Shown: positions 1 through 5,390 of the stretch, piece by piece
How the letters are laid out: each line of letters opens with the position of its first letter
How positions within the stretch are numbered: the first letter of the stretch is position 1
Origin: Actinomycetota bacterium
GTDB lineage: Bacteria > Actinomycetota > UBA4738
Assembly: GCA_005888465.1 (NCBI GenBank)
Contig: VAYJ01000091.1
Coordinates: 1-6,738, forward strand
Length of the DNA stretch: 6,738 nt
Direction of reading: 5' to 3'
Notes under the pieces: generated by a model
Told to the model about the DNA's origin: nothing
The model's database searches: none
The model's input: the letters and a program-made list of their open reading frames with translations, nothing else
Program-made: the position numbers and the translations under genes

Positions 1-2
1 AC

Positions 3-674
3 GCCGTGATGGGCCCCAACGGCTCGGGGAAGAGCACGCTGGCGCAGGTCCTGGCCGGCCATCCTGGGTACCTCGTCACCGCGGGTGAGGTCCTGTACGA
101 GGGCCGGAACCTGCTCGAGATGCCGCCGGAGCAGCGGGCCCGGGAGGGCATCTTCATGGCCTTCCAGTATCCCGTGGAGATCCCCGGCGTCGCCAATGCC
201 GAGTTCCTCAAAGCCGCCGTCAACGCGGTCCGGGAGCACCGGGGATTGGAGGAGCTCGACGCCGTGGAGTTCCTGGTGGTGTTGAAGGAAAAGATGAAGC
301 TCGTCGATATGGATCCGGCCTTCATGAGCCGGTCCCTCAATGAGGGCTTCTCGGGCGGGGAAAAGAAGCGCAACGAGATCCTCCAGCTGGCCCTCCTCGA
401 GCCCAGGCTCGCCGTCCTGGACGAGACCGACTCCGGCCTCGACATCGACGCGCTCCGGACGGTGGCGGCAGGCGTCAACCGGCTCCGGCGTCCGGACAAC
501 GCCATGATTCTCGTCACGCACTATCAGCGGCTGCTCAACTACGTCACGCCGGATCGGGTGCACGTGCTGTCGAACGGCCGCATCGTGAGGTCGGGCGACC
601 AGGCGCTCGCGCAGGAGCTGGAGGCCCGCGGGTACGAGTGGCTCGAAGCCACGCCGGAGGCCCTGCCGCGATGA
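3..674 (+). CDS. sufC: SufC, ABC-type ATPase of the SUF Fe-S assembly complex (5' partial)
   Basis: SufC is the cytoplasmic ATPase that pairs with SufB and SufD and drives rearrangement of the scaffold during Fe-S cluster assembly. The reading frame is already open at the left edge. The first visible residues are A-V-M, followed immediately by the Walker A motif GPNGSGKST (bases 12-38), so about 30 N-terminal residues lie outside the window and the GTG/ATG at 6-11 is not the true start. The Q-loop region reads MAFQYPVEIPGV, which is typical of SufC. The ABC signature is in NEGFSGGEKKRNEI, Walker B with catalytic Glu is VLDETDSGLDID, and the switch histidine is in LVTHYQRLL. FSGGEKKRN and the ETDSGLDID block separate SufC from general ABC transporter ATPases. 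Its stop overlaps the sufD start (ATGA). I see no disruption; the truncation is caused by the window edge. By SUF gene order, sufB is expected upstream. Confidence 0.97.
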   Translation, partial: AVMGPNGSGKSTLAQVLAGHPGYLVTAGEVLYEGRNLLEMPPEQRAREGIFMAFQYPVEIPGVANAEFLKAAVNAVREHRGLEELDAVEFLVVLKEKMKLVDMDPAFMSRSLNEGFSGGEKKRNEILQLALLEPRLAVLDETDSGLDIDALRTVAAGVNRLRRPDNAMILVTHYQRLLNYVTPDRVHVLSNGRIVRSGDQALAQELEARGYEWLEATPEALPR

Positions 675-2014
675 CGAACCGGACGACAAAGGAAGCCTTC
701 CTGGCGGCGTTTGCCGAGCGCGACCGGCGCGGCTTCGCTGATGACCCTTCCTGGCTCCGCGAGGCTCGTCGGGCCGCGATCGACCGCTTCGCCGAGACGG
801 GGCTGCCCACGACCCACGACGAGGACTGGAAGTACACCAGCCTCGCTCCGCTCGTGGCGACGCCGTTGGACCTCGCGACCGAGGGCACAGGGGAGATCCC
901 GGCCGAGGAAGCGCTCGTCTCGCTCGCCGCGGGTTCGTCCTCGTGGAGCCGGCTCGTCTTCGTGAACGGACGGCACGTGCCCAAGCTCTCCACCATCCGG
1001 CCCCTCGCGCCGGGGGGTCGCGTGGGCAGCCTCGCCGAGGCGCTGATCACCGACGAGGAGACGGTGCGCGCGTACCTCACCGCGGCCAGGGACAAGGGCG
1101 AGGGCGCATTCGGCGCGCTCAACGCTGCGTTCTGGCCGGACGGCGCGTTCCTCCGCGTGCCGGCGGGCGTGAGCCTCGAAGAGCCGATCCAGGTTCTCTT
1201 CGTGGCCACCGCTTCCCCGCGGCCGCACGCGCAGCATCCCCGCAGCCTCATCGTGCTCGAACGGGAGAGTCGAGCGGTGCTCGTGGAGACCTATATCGCT
1301 CTGGGTGGCGGTACGTACTTGACCAATGCCTCCACTCAGCTCGTCCTTGGCCCGGACGCCGCCCTCGACCACCACAAGATCGTGCAGGAGGGCGGGCCGG
1401 CCATTCACGTGGGTCGGACGCAGGCGCGCCAGGAGCGAGGCACCCGGTTGGCTTCTTGCTCCCTGGCTTTCGGTGGCCGGCTCATCCGGAACGATGTCGA
1501 CGTGCTGCTCGCCGCCGAGGGGGCGGAGTGCATGCTGAGCGGCCTCTTCGTCATCGGGGGACGCCAGCACATGGATAATCACACGGTCATGGATCACGCG
1601 CAGCCGCGGGCGACGAGTCGCCAGCTCTACAAGGGCGTGCTGGACGGCCGCGCGCGAGGTGTCTTCAACGGCCGCGTGATCGTGCGGCCGGGGGCCAACG
1701 GGACCGACGCCCATCAGACGAACAAGAACCTCATCCTCTCCGAGGGCGTGGAAGTGGACAGCAAGCCCCAGCTGGAGATCTTCGCCGACGATGTGAAGTG
1801 CAGTCACGGAGCGGCCGACGGACAGCTGGCGGAGGACGCCATCTTCTATCTCAAGAGCCGCGGGCTCGACGAGGTGGTCGCTCGCGCGCTCCTGACACAC
1901 GGGTTCGCCAGCGAGGTGCTCAGCGGGCTCCGCGTCGACTCGGTGCGGAGCTGGTGTGAGGATTTGCTGAGAGGCCGGCTGCGTGGCGGCCGAGTCGCGG
2001 AGGAGGCGCCGTGA
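671..2014 (+). CDS. sufD: SufD, SUF scaffold subunit
   Basis: SufD is the beta-helical partner of SufB in the SufBC2D scaffold, where nascent Fe-S clusters form. The protein is 447 residues, within the usual size. The N-terminal helical domain contains HDEDWKYTSL (about residues 49-58). The conserved C-terminal core follows: YKGVLDGRARGVFNGRVIVRPGA (about 320-342), HQTNKNLILSEGVEVDSKPQLEI (about 348-370) and ADDVKCSHGA (about 372-381). C377 and H379 in KCSHGA correspond to the SufD positions implicated in cluster formation at the SufB-SufD interface; in E. coli this is H360. The ATG at 671 was chosen because it overlaps the sufC stop and has GGAGG at 656-660, ten bases upstream. An in-frame GTG at 638 would overlap sufC by 37 bases and adds residues unlike the family. 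Because SufB shares this C-terminal core, a SufB-like paralogue is the alternative, but length and position between sufC and sufS favour SufD. Confidence 0.95.
   Translation: MTNRTTKEAFLAAFAERDRRGFADDPSWLREARRAAIDRFAETGLPTTHDEDWKYTSLAPLVATPLDLATEGTGEIPAEEALVSLAAGSSSWSRLVFVNGRHVPKLSTIRPLAPGGRVGSLAEALITDEETVRAYLTAARDKGEGAFGALNAAFWPDGAFLRVPAGVSLEEPIQVLFVATASPRPHAQHPRSLIVLERESRAVLVETYIALGGGTYLTNASTQLVLGPDAALDHHKIVQEGGPAIHVGRTQARQERGTRLASCSLAFGGRLIRNDVDVLLAAEGAECMLSGLFVIGGRQHMDNHTVMDHAQPRATSRQLYKGVLDGRARGVFNGRVIVRPGANGTDAHQTNKNLILSEGVEVDSKPQLEIFADDVKCSHGAADGQLAEDAIFYLKSRGLDEVVARALLTHGFASEVLSGLRVDSVRSWCEDLLRGRLRGGRVAEEAP
2001..2006 (+). promoter_or_regulatory. Ribosome binding site of sufS (AGGAGG)
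   Basis: A full AGGAGG sits at the very end of sufD. It is four bases before a GTG (2011) that overlaps the sufD stop as GTGA, and ten bases before an ATG (2017). Both spacings are tolerable, so the start of SufS remains ambiguous by two residues. Confidence 0.75.
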
Positions 2015-3246
2015 ACATGTCTGGATCGTCCTGGGACGTGGAGCGTATCCGGAAGGACTTCCCGATCCTCCACGAGGAGGTGCACGGCAAGCCTCTGGTC
2101 TATCTGGACAACGCGGCCACATCCCAGAAGCCCAACGTCGTGATAGAGGCGCTCGTAGACTATTACGCGAAGCAGAACTCCAATGTCCACCGGGGCCTCC
2201 ATCAGCTCAGCGAGCGCGCGACTGAGGCCTACGAAGAAGCCCGGGTCCGGATCCAGCGGTTTCTCAATGCGGCGCACTCACGCGAGATCATCTTCGTCCG
2301 CGGGGCGACCGAGGGCATCAACCTGGTGGCTCAGACGTATGGTCGGCGCGCCGTGAGGGCGGGAGACGAAGTCGTCATCACCGCCCTCGAGCACCATTCG
2401 AACATCGTGCCGTGGCAGATGCTCTGCGAGGAAAAGCACGGGACCCTCCGGGTCGCGCCCATCAACGACGCGGGCGAGGTCGATTTCGAAGCCTATGAGG
2501 CCCTGCTCGGGGAGCGGACCCGGCTGGTCGCGATCGCCCACGTCTCCAACGCGCTCGGGACGATCCTCCCGGTGCATCGCATGAGCGAGACGGCCCACCG
2601 ACGCGACATTCCAGTGCTGGTGGATGGCGCCCAGGCCGCCCCCCACCTGTGCGTGGACGTGCAGGCCCTCGACTGTGACTTCTACACGTTTTCCGGGCAC
2701 AAGACATACGGTCCCACCGGGATCGGGGTCCTTTACGGCAAGACCGAGCTGCTGGAGCAGATGCCGCCTTTCCACGGTGGCGGGGACATGATCAAGTCGG
2801 TGAGCTTCGAAAAGACGATCTACAACGACTTGCCGTACAAGTTCGAGGCGGGGACCCCCCACGTCGCGGGCGCCATCGGTCTCGGCGCCGCTCTCGGCTA
2901 TCTGGAGGACCTCGGGCTCGATAGGATCGCCGCCTACGAGCACGAGCTACTGGTCTATGCTACGGATCGTCTCTCCTCGCTGCCCGGCGTGCGCCTCATC
3001 GGCACCGCGCGGGACAAGGCCGCCGTCCTCTCGTTCGTGGTCGAGGGCGTGCACGCCCACGACGTGGGCACCATCCTCGATCTCGAGGGCGTCGCGGTGC
3101 GGGCCGGACATCATTGCGCGATGCCGGTCATGACGCGCTTCGACATTGCCGCGACCACTCGTGCCTCGCTGGCTCTCTACAACACCCGCGAAGAGATCGA
3201 CCTGCTCACCCGTGGACTCGGCAAGGTGCGGGAGGTCTTCCGCTGA
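2011..3246 (+). CDS. sufS: SufS, group II cysteine desulfurase
   Basis: SufS is a pyridoxal-phosphate enzyme that removes sulfur from L-cysteine, giving alanine and an enzyme-bound persulfide for cluster assembly. At 411 residues it is full length. Visible features, numbered from the GTG start, are the N-terminal block YLDNAATSQKP (31-41), the cofactor-stacking region EHHSNIVPW (127-135), the PLP-phosphate/ring region VDGAQ (204-208), the Schiff-base lysine K231 in SGHKTYGPTG, and the catalytic cysteine C369 in RAGHHCAMP. RAGHHC on a short loop marks the SufS/CsdA class rather than IscS/NifS. H350 lies 19 residues before C369, the same spacing as His342/Cys361 of B. subtilis SufS, where that histidine takes over a zinc ligand position in SufU. 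The next gene is sufU, which fits. Translation may start at GTG 2011 or ATG 2017. The stop overlaps the sufU start (TGATG). Confidence 0.97.
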   Translation: MNMSGSSWDVERIRKDFPILHEEVHGKPLVYLDNAATSQKPNVVIEALVDYYAKQNSNVHRGLHQLSERATEAYEEARVRIQRFLNAAHSREIIFVRGATEGINLVAQTYGRRAVRAGDEVVITALEHHSNIVPWQMLCEEKHGTLRVAPINDAGEVDFEAYEALLGERTRLVAIAHVSNALGTILPVHRMSETAHRRDIPVLVDGAQAAPHLCVDVQALDCDFYTFSGHKTYGPTGIGVLYGKTELLEQMPPFHGGGDMIKSVSFEKTIYNDLPYKFEAGTPHVAGAIGLGAALGYLEDLGLDRIAAYEHELLVYATDRLSSLPGVRLIGTARDKAAVLSFVVEGVHAHDVGTILDLEGVAVRAGHHCAMPVMTRFDIAATTRASLALYNTREEIDLLTRGLGKVREVFR

Positions 3247-3698
3247 TGTCCGACCTTCGCGAGCTGTACCAACAGGTCATTCTCGACCACAACCGGAAGC
3301 CGCGAAACTTCCGCACGCTGACGAGCCCGACTGGGCGAGCAGAGGGCTACAACCCGCTCTGCGGCGACCGCGTAACCGTAGAAGTCGCGCTCGAAGACGA
3401 GGTCATCCGCGACATCGGTTTTCAGGGATCGGGCTGCGCCATCTCCAAGGCCTCGGCCTCGATGATGACGGCGGCCCTCAAGGACAAGACGGTGGCCGAG
3501 GCCGAGGAGACATTCGGGCGGTTCCGCGCCATGCTGACCGAGAGCGGATCCAATGGGGAGATGGCGGGGCGGCTCGACAAGCTCGCCGTCTTCGCAGGTG
3601 TACGGGAGTTCCCGAGCCGCATCAAGTGCGCGACGTTGCCGTGGCACACGGTCCATGCGGCCCTGGCGGGCAAGACCGAGCCCGTGACCACGGAATAG
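3246..3698 (+). CDS. sufU: SufU, zinc-dependent sulfurtransferase partner of SufS
   Basis: SufU accepts the persulfide from SufS and passes sulfur to the SufBCD scaffold. The 150-residue protein has the IscU-like fold signature YNPLCGDRVTV with C39 and D41, GSGCAISKASASMM with C64, and RIKCATLPW with C128. These four residues match the Zn ligands and sulfur acceptor (Cys41, Asp43, Cys66, Cys128) of B. subtilis SufU. The stretch between the second and third cysteines carries GEMAGRLDKLAVFAGVREFPSR (about 104-125), the insertion that distinguishes SufU from IscU. IscU would also have a histidine next to the third cysteine, which is absent here. The ATG at 3246 overlaps the sufS stop and has GGGAGG at 3230-3235, ten bases upstream. 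A longer in-frame reading back to 3114 only shadows the end of sufS. A role as a general IscU scaffold is unlikely. Confidence 0.96.
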   Translation: MSDLRELYQQVILDHNRKPRNFRTLTSPTGRAEGYNPLCGDRVTVEVALEDEVIRDIGFQGSGCAISKASASMMTAALKDKTVAEAEETFGRFRAMLTESGSNGEMAGRLDKLAVFAGVREFPSRIKCATLPWHTVHAALAGKTEPVTTE

Positions 3699-3699
3699 C

Positions 3700-3704
3700 G
3701 GAGG
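3700..3704 (+). promoter_or_regulatory. Ribosome binding site of sufT (GGAGG)
   Basis: GGAGG straddles the 14-base sufU-sufT gap, eight bases before the ATG at 3713. It fixes the sufT start there. The frame is open further upstream, but only as a shadow of sufU. Confidence 0.75.
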
Positions 3705-3712
3705 CGATCGTC

Positions 3713-4027
3713 ATGGTCGACCAGGAGCTGGTTGAAAAGCACGTCATTGAGGCCTTGCGGACTGTCTATGACCCAGAGATCCCCCTCAATATTTACGAGC
3801 TCGGATTGATCTACGGTATGGCGGTCGGGTCGACGGGGGCGGTCACCGTTCGCATGACCCTGACCGCGGCGGGTTGCCCGGCGGCTCAGGCACTGCCCCA
3901 GGAGGTCGAGGAGCGGGTCCGCGCCGTTCCCGGCGTCACCGACGTCAAGATCGATCTCGTATTCGACCCGCCCTGGGATCGGAGCCGGATGTCGGAGGCC
4001 GCGAGGCTTCAGCTCGGGCTGCTCTGA
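3713..4027 (+). CDS. sufT: SufT, MIP18/DUF59-family Fe-S maturation factor
   Basis: This 104-residue protein belongs to the MIP18 (DUF59) family. Members act as accessory factors in Fe-S protein maturation, as shown for SufT in Staphylococcus aureus and for the eukaryotic cytosolic factor MIP18. Visible motifs are YDPEIPLNIYELGLIY (about 19-34), the strand and loop VRMTLTAAGCP with the family's invariant cysteine C55, and the C-terminal DPPWDRSRMSEAARLQLG (about 85-102). PPW followed by MSEAAR and LG is characteristic of the SUF-linked members. PaaD of phenylacetate degradation is a relative, but the SUF context and the short length argue for SufT. It is the last gene of the SUF block, 14 bases after sufU. 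The frame remains open for 36 codons past its TGA, which I treat as untranslated. Confidence 0.92.
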   Translation: MVDQELVEKHVIEALRTVYDPEIPLNIYELGLIYGMAVGSTGAVTVRMTLTAAGCPAAQALPQEVEERVRAVPGVTDVKIDLVFDPPWDRSRMSEAARLQLGLL

Positions 4028-4210
4028 GCCGGGCGGCTAGGGGACCTTGAGGAGACCGGTTGGTCGTTCATGGTGAAGTCCTTCGGCATGGGCGAGCTCA
4101 TGCAGATGGTCGCTGCCGCACCGGATCCTGACTATTAGCGCCGCTCCCGCCGTGGAGACAGAGCCCATCGGGCACGAGTTCCGATTGCAGGGAAGCTCCG
4201 ACACCGACCG

Positions 4211-4324
4211 CTACTGGTGGTCTGACGCGTTCCGCTTGTCGGCCTCAGCCCGGGCTTCGTTCTCCGTCTCATAGTAGCCGACCACGTTCCCGCCCTGCCC
4301 CGCCTCCTGAACACACCCGTGCAT
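4211..4324 (-). CDS. Possible small protein or C-terminal remnant, minus strand
   Basis: A 37-codon frame on the minus strand starts at ATG 4324-4322 and ends at TAG 4213-4211. I do not recognise the product. The peptide is hydrophilic and charged, with VVGYYETENEARAEADKRN near its C-terminus. That resembles the short aromatic-turn plus Glu/Ala-rich helix found at the ends of many small uncharacterised bacterial proteins. By my hand count 31 of 37 codons end in G or C, like the real genes here and better than other frames in this gap. Upstream of the ATG there is only a distant AAGGGA, ten bases away. The frame is also open upstream into tatC antisense, so it could be the tail of a decayed gene or chance. 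If real, it is convergent with sufT. Confidence 0.3.
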   Translation of the reverse strand: MHGCVQEAGQGGNVVGYYETENEARAEADKRNASDHQ

Positions 4325-4399
4325 CCTGTCTCTGTCCCTTAGTTTGCGATTCTGTCGTGAGAGGCTCAGCCGAGAGCACCGCTTCCTCGCTCGGCCGTC

Positions 4400-4519
4400 A
4401 TGATGGGCGGGCTCCCGGCATCGGGCAAGACGACGACGGCCGAACGTCTTCATGCCCATGCCGGGGGGAGGGTCTTGATTCCACCGGCCGACTGCCGATC
4501 GCGCGAGAAGAAGAAGTAG
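4400..4519 (+). pseudogene. P-loop NTPase N-terminal fragment (Walker A only)
   Basis: A 39-codon frame begins ATG-ATG and within ten residues gives GLPASGKTTTAERLHAHAGG, a clean Walker A (G-x4-G-K-T, residues 4-11) followed by an amphipathic helix start. This is the usual N-terminus of small AAA/zeta-toxin-like or kinase-like P-loop proteins. After about residue 26 the sequence loses family character and stops at TAG 4517-4519. No Walker B or later domain follows in any frame before tatC. The first 13 codons almost all end in G or C, and bias weakens downstream. No ribosome binding site precedes the ATG, and the frame is stopped upstream at 4358-4360. I read it as the surviving 5' end of a deleted or frameshifted ATPase gene. 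A chance P-loop is possible. Confidence 0.38.
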
Positions 4520-4586
4520 AGGGGCAGAAGTCGGAAGCTCCTGGCAGTGAACCGCCGGTCGGGGAAAGTGCCGAGCACTTCCTGAC

Positions 4587-4590
4587 GGAG
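4587..4590 (+). promoter_or_regulatory. Ribosome binding site of tatC (GGAG)
   Basis: GGAG lies five bases before the ATG at 4596 and only two before the GTG at 4593. This favours the ATG as the tatC start, giving 264 residues. Confidence 0.6.
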
Positions 4591-4595
4591 TCGTG

Positions 4596-5390
4596 ATGAC
4601 CGACGAGCAGCCCGCCCCCGATCTCGAGCAGGAGCGCGCCCTCGGCAAGATGTCGTTCATGGAGCACCTGGGCGAGCTGCGCACGCGCATCGTGTGGGCG
4701 CTGGGCTCGGCTGGGGTGGGGCTCGTCATCGCATTCTTCGTTACCGATCCCGCCATGCGCTTCATCTCCAAGCCGCTCGCCAAGCTAAATACCGAGCTCG
4801 TGTTCACCTCGCCCACGGAGGCCTTCTGGACCTGGATGAAGGTGGCCATGGTGCTGGCCATCTTCATCTCCATGCCCGCCATCCTCTACCAGGTCTGGAA
4901 GTTCGTCTCCCCAGGCCTGCACGCGCACGAGAAGAAGTACGCGGCGCCCTTCATTGTCGTGGGCTCGCTTCTGTTCCTGATCGGTGGCGCCTTCGCCATG
5001 CTCGTGATCATTCCCTACGCGTCGAACTTCCTCGTGACCTTCGGACAGGAAAAGGGCTGGAAGCCGATGATCACGGTGGCGAACTACACGGACTTCGTGA
5101 TCAAGTTCGCCCTGGCCTTCGGCGTCGTCTTCGAGCTGCCCGTGGTGATCACCGTGCTCGCTCTCATCGGGGTGGTGACCCCACAATTCCTCTCGAAGAA
5201 CCGCAAGTACGCCATCCTCATCAACTTCATCATCGCCGCCGTGCTGACCCCCACGCCCGACATGATCAACCAGACGTTGATGGCAGGGCCCCTCTGCATC
5301 CTCTACGAAGTCGGCATCATCTGCGCGCGGCTGGCCGTGAGAAAGCGCAAGGCCCAGGCGCCTCCCACCGAGACGGCCGCCACCTCATGA
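4596..5390 (+). CDS. tatC: TatC, twin-arginine translocase core subunit
   Basis: TatC is the polytopic inner-membrane receptor that binds the twin-arginine signal peptide of folded proteins and recruits TatA-type pore subunits. The 264-residue protein starts with a short charged cytoplasmic tail containing FMEHLGELRTRI (21-32), the conserved HLxELRxR signal-peptide contact. Six hydrophobic segments follow, at roughly 33-50, 80-100, 117-140, 165-190, 204-216 and 226-245. Other family marks are ILYQVWKFVSPGLHAHEKK (about 97-114, with F103 and E112 at the positions of the E. coli F94/E103 signal-peptide site), FGVVFELPV with E180, and LTPTPDMINQ with D222. It ends in a Lys/Arg-rich then Pro/Thr-rich cytoplasmic tail. 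No tatA or tatB is nearby. Its TGA overlaps the start of the helicase gene (ATGA), suggesting co-translation. Confidence 0.97.
   Translation: MTDEQPAPDLEQERALGKMSFMEHLGELRTRIVWALGSAGVGLVIAFFVTDPAMRFISKPLAKLNTELVFTSPTEAFWTWMKVAMVLAIFISMPAILYQVWKFVSPGLHAHEKKYAAPFIVVGSLLFLIGGAFAMLVIIPYASNFLVTFGQEKGWKPMITVANYTDFVIKFALAFGVVFELPVVITVLALIGVVTPQFLSKNRKYAILINFIIAAVLTPTPDMINQTLMAGPLCILYEVGIICARLAVRKRKAQAPPTETAATS

Larger units (their letters stand above)
4028..4595. other. Intergenic gap between SUF block and tatC, with probable gene remnants
   Basis: This 568-base stretch is the only part of the window not covered by a complete recognised gene. All long frames in it break or have third-position GC below that of the flanking genes. 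It contains the P-loop fragment and the small minus-strand frame listed separately, and an open stretch in frame after the sufT stop ending at TAG 4136-4138. I found no strong stem-loop with a T-tract, no tRNA, no tandem or inverted repeats of insertion-sequence type, and no clear -35/-10 pair. The promoter of tatC, if it has its own, should lie here, but I could not place it. Confidence 0.75.

Noticed and set aside
3..674. sufC as a truncated pseudogene
   Set aside because: The frame is open at the left edge and every remaining ABC motif is intact; the missing N-terminus is due to the window boundary.
539..2122. A 527-codon open frame on the minus strand across sufD
   Set aside because: It is antisense to a full-length sufD with all family motifs. 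Long antisense frames are expected in GC-rich genes, and the predicted product is rich in Arg, Pro and His with no recognisable domain.
2278..2943. A 221-codon minus-strand frame within sufS
   Set aside because: It is antisense to a complete, motif-verified cysteine desulfurase.
4027..4038. Short inverted repeat AGCCGGGCGGCT after sufT as a terminator
   Set aside because: The stem is only four or five pairs and no T-tract follows.
4247..4256. Perfect palindrome AGCCCGGGCT as an operator or terminator
   Set aside because: Ten bases with no loop and no T-tract; such palindromes are expected by chance in GC-rich DNA, and part of it lies in the small minus-strand frame.
4152..4274. A 40-codon plus-strand frame from GTG 4152 containing GHEFRLQGSSDTDRYWWSD
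   Set aside because: The middle reads plausibly, but the end is serine/alanine-rich antisense of the minus-strand frame, there is no ribosome binding site, and no family is recognised.
4357..4596. A 79-codon plus-strand frame ending in TGATG at the tatC start, possibly a coupled gene (TatA/TatB considered)
   Set aside because: It has no hydrophobic N-terminal segment as TatA/TatB require, its composition is low in complexity, and about a third of its codons end in A or T, well above the neighbouring genes. The P-loop fragment lies in a different frame of the same bases.
4211..4882. A 223-codon minus-strand frame spanning the gap and the 5' part of tatC
   Set aside because: Its upstream half is antisense to tatC and has no recognisable domain. 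Only the last 37 codons look gene-like, and these are reported separately.
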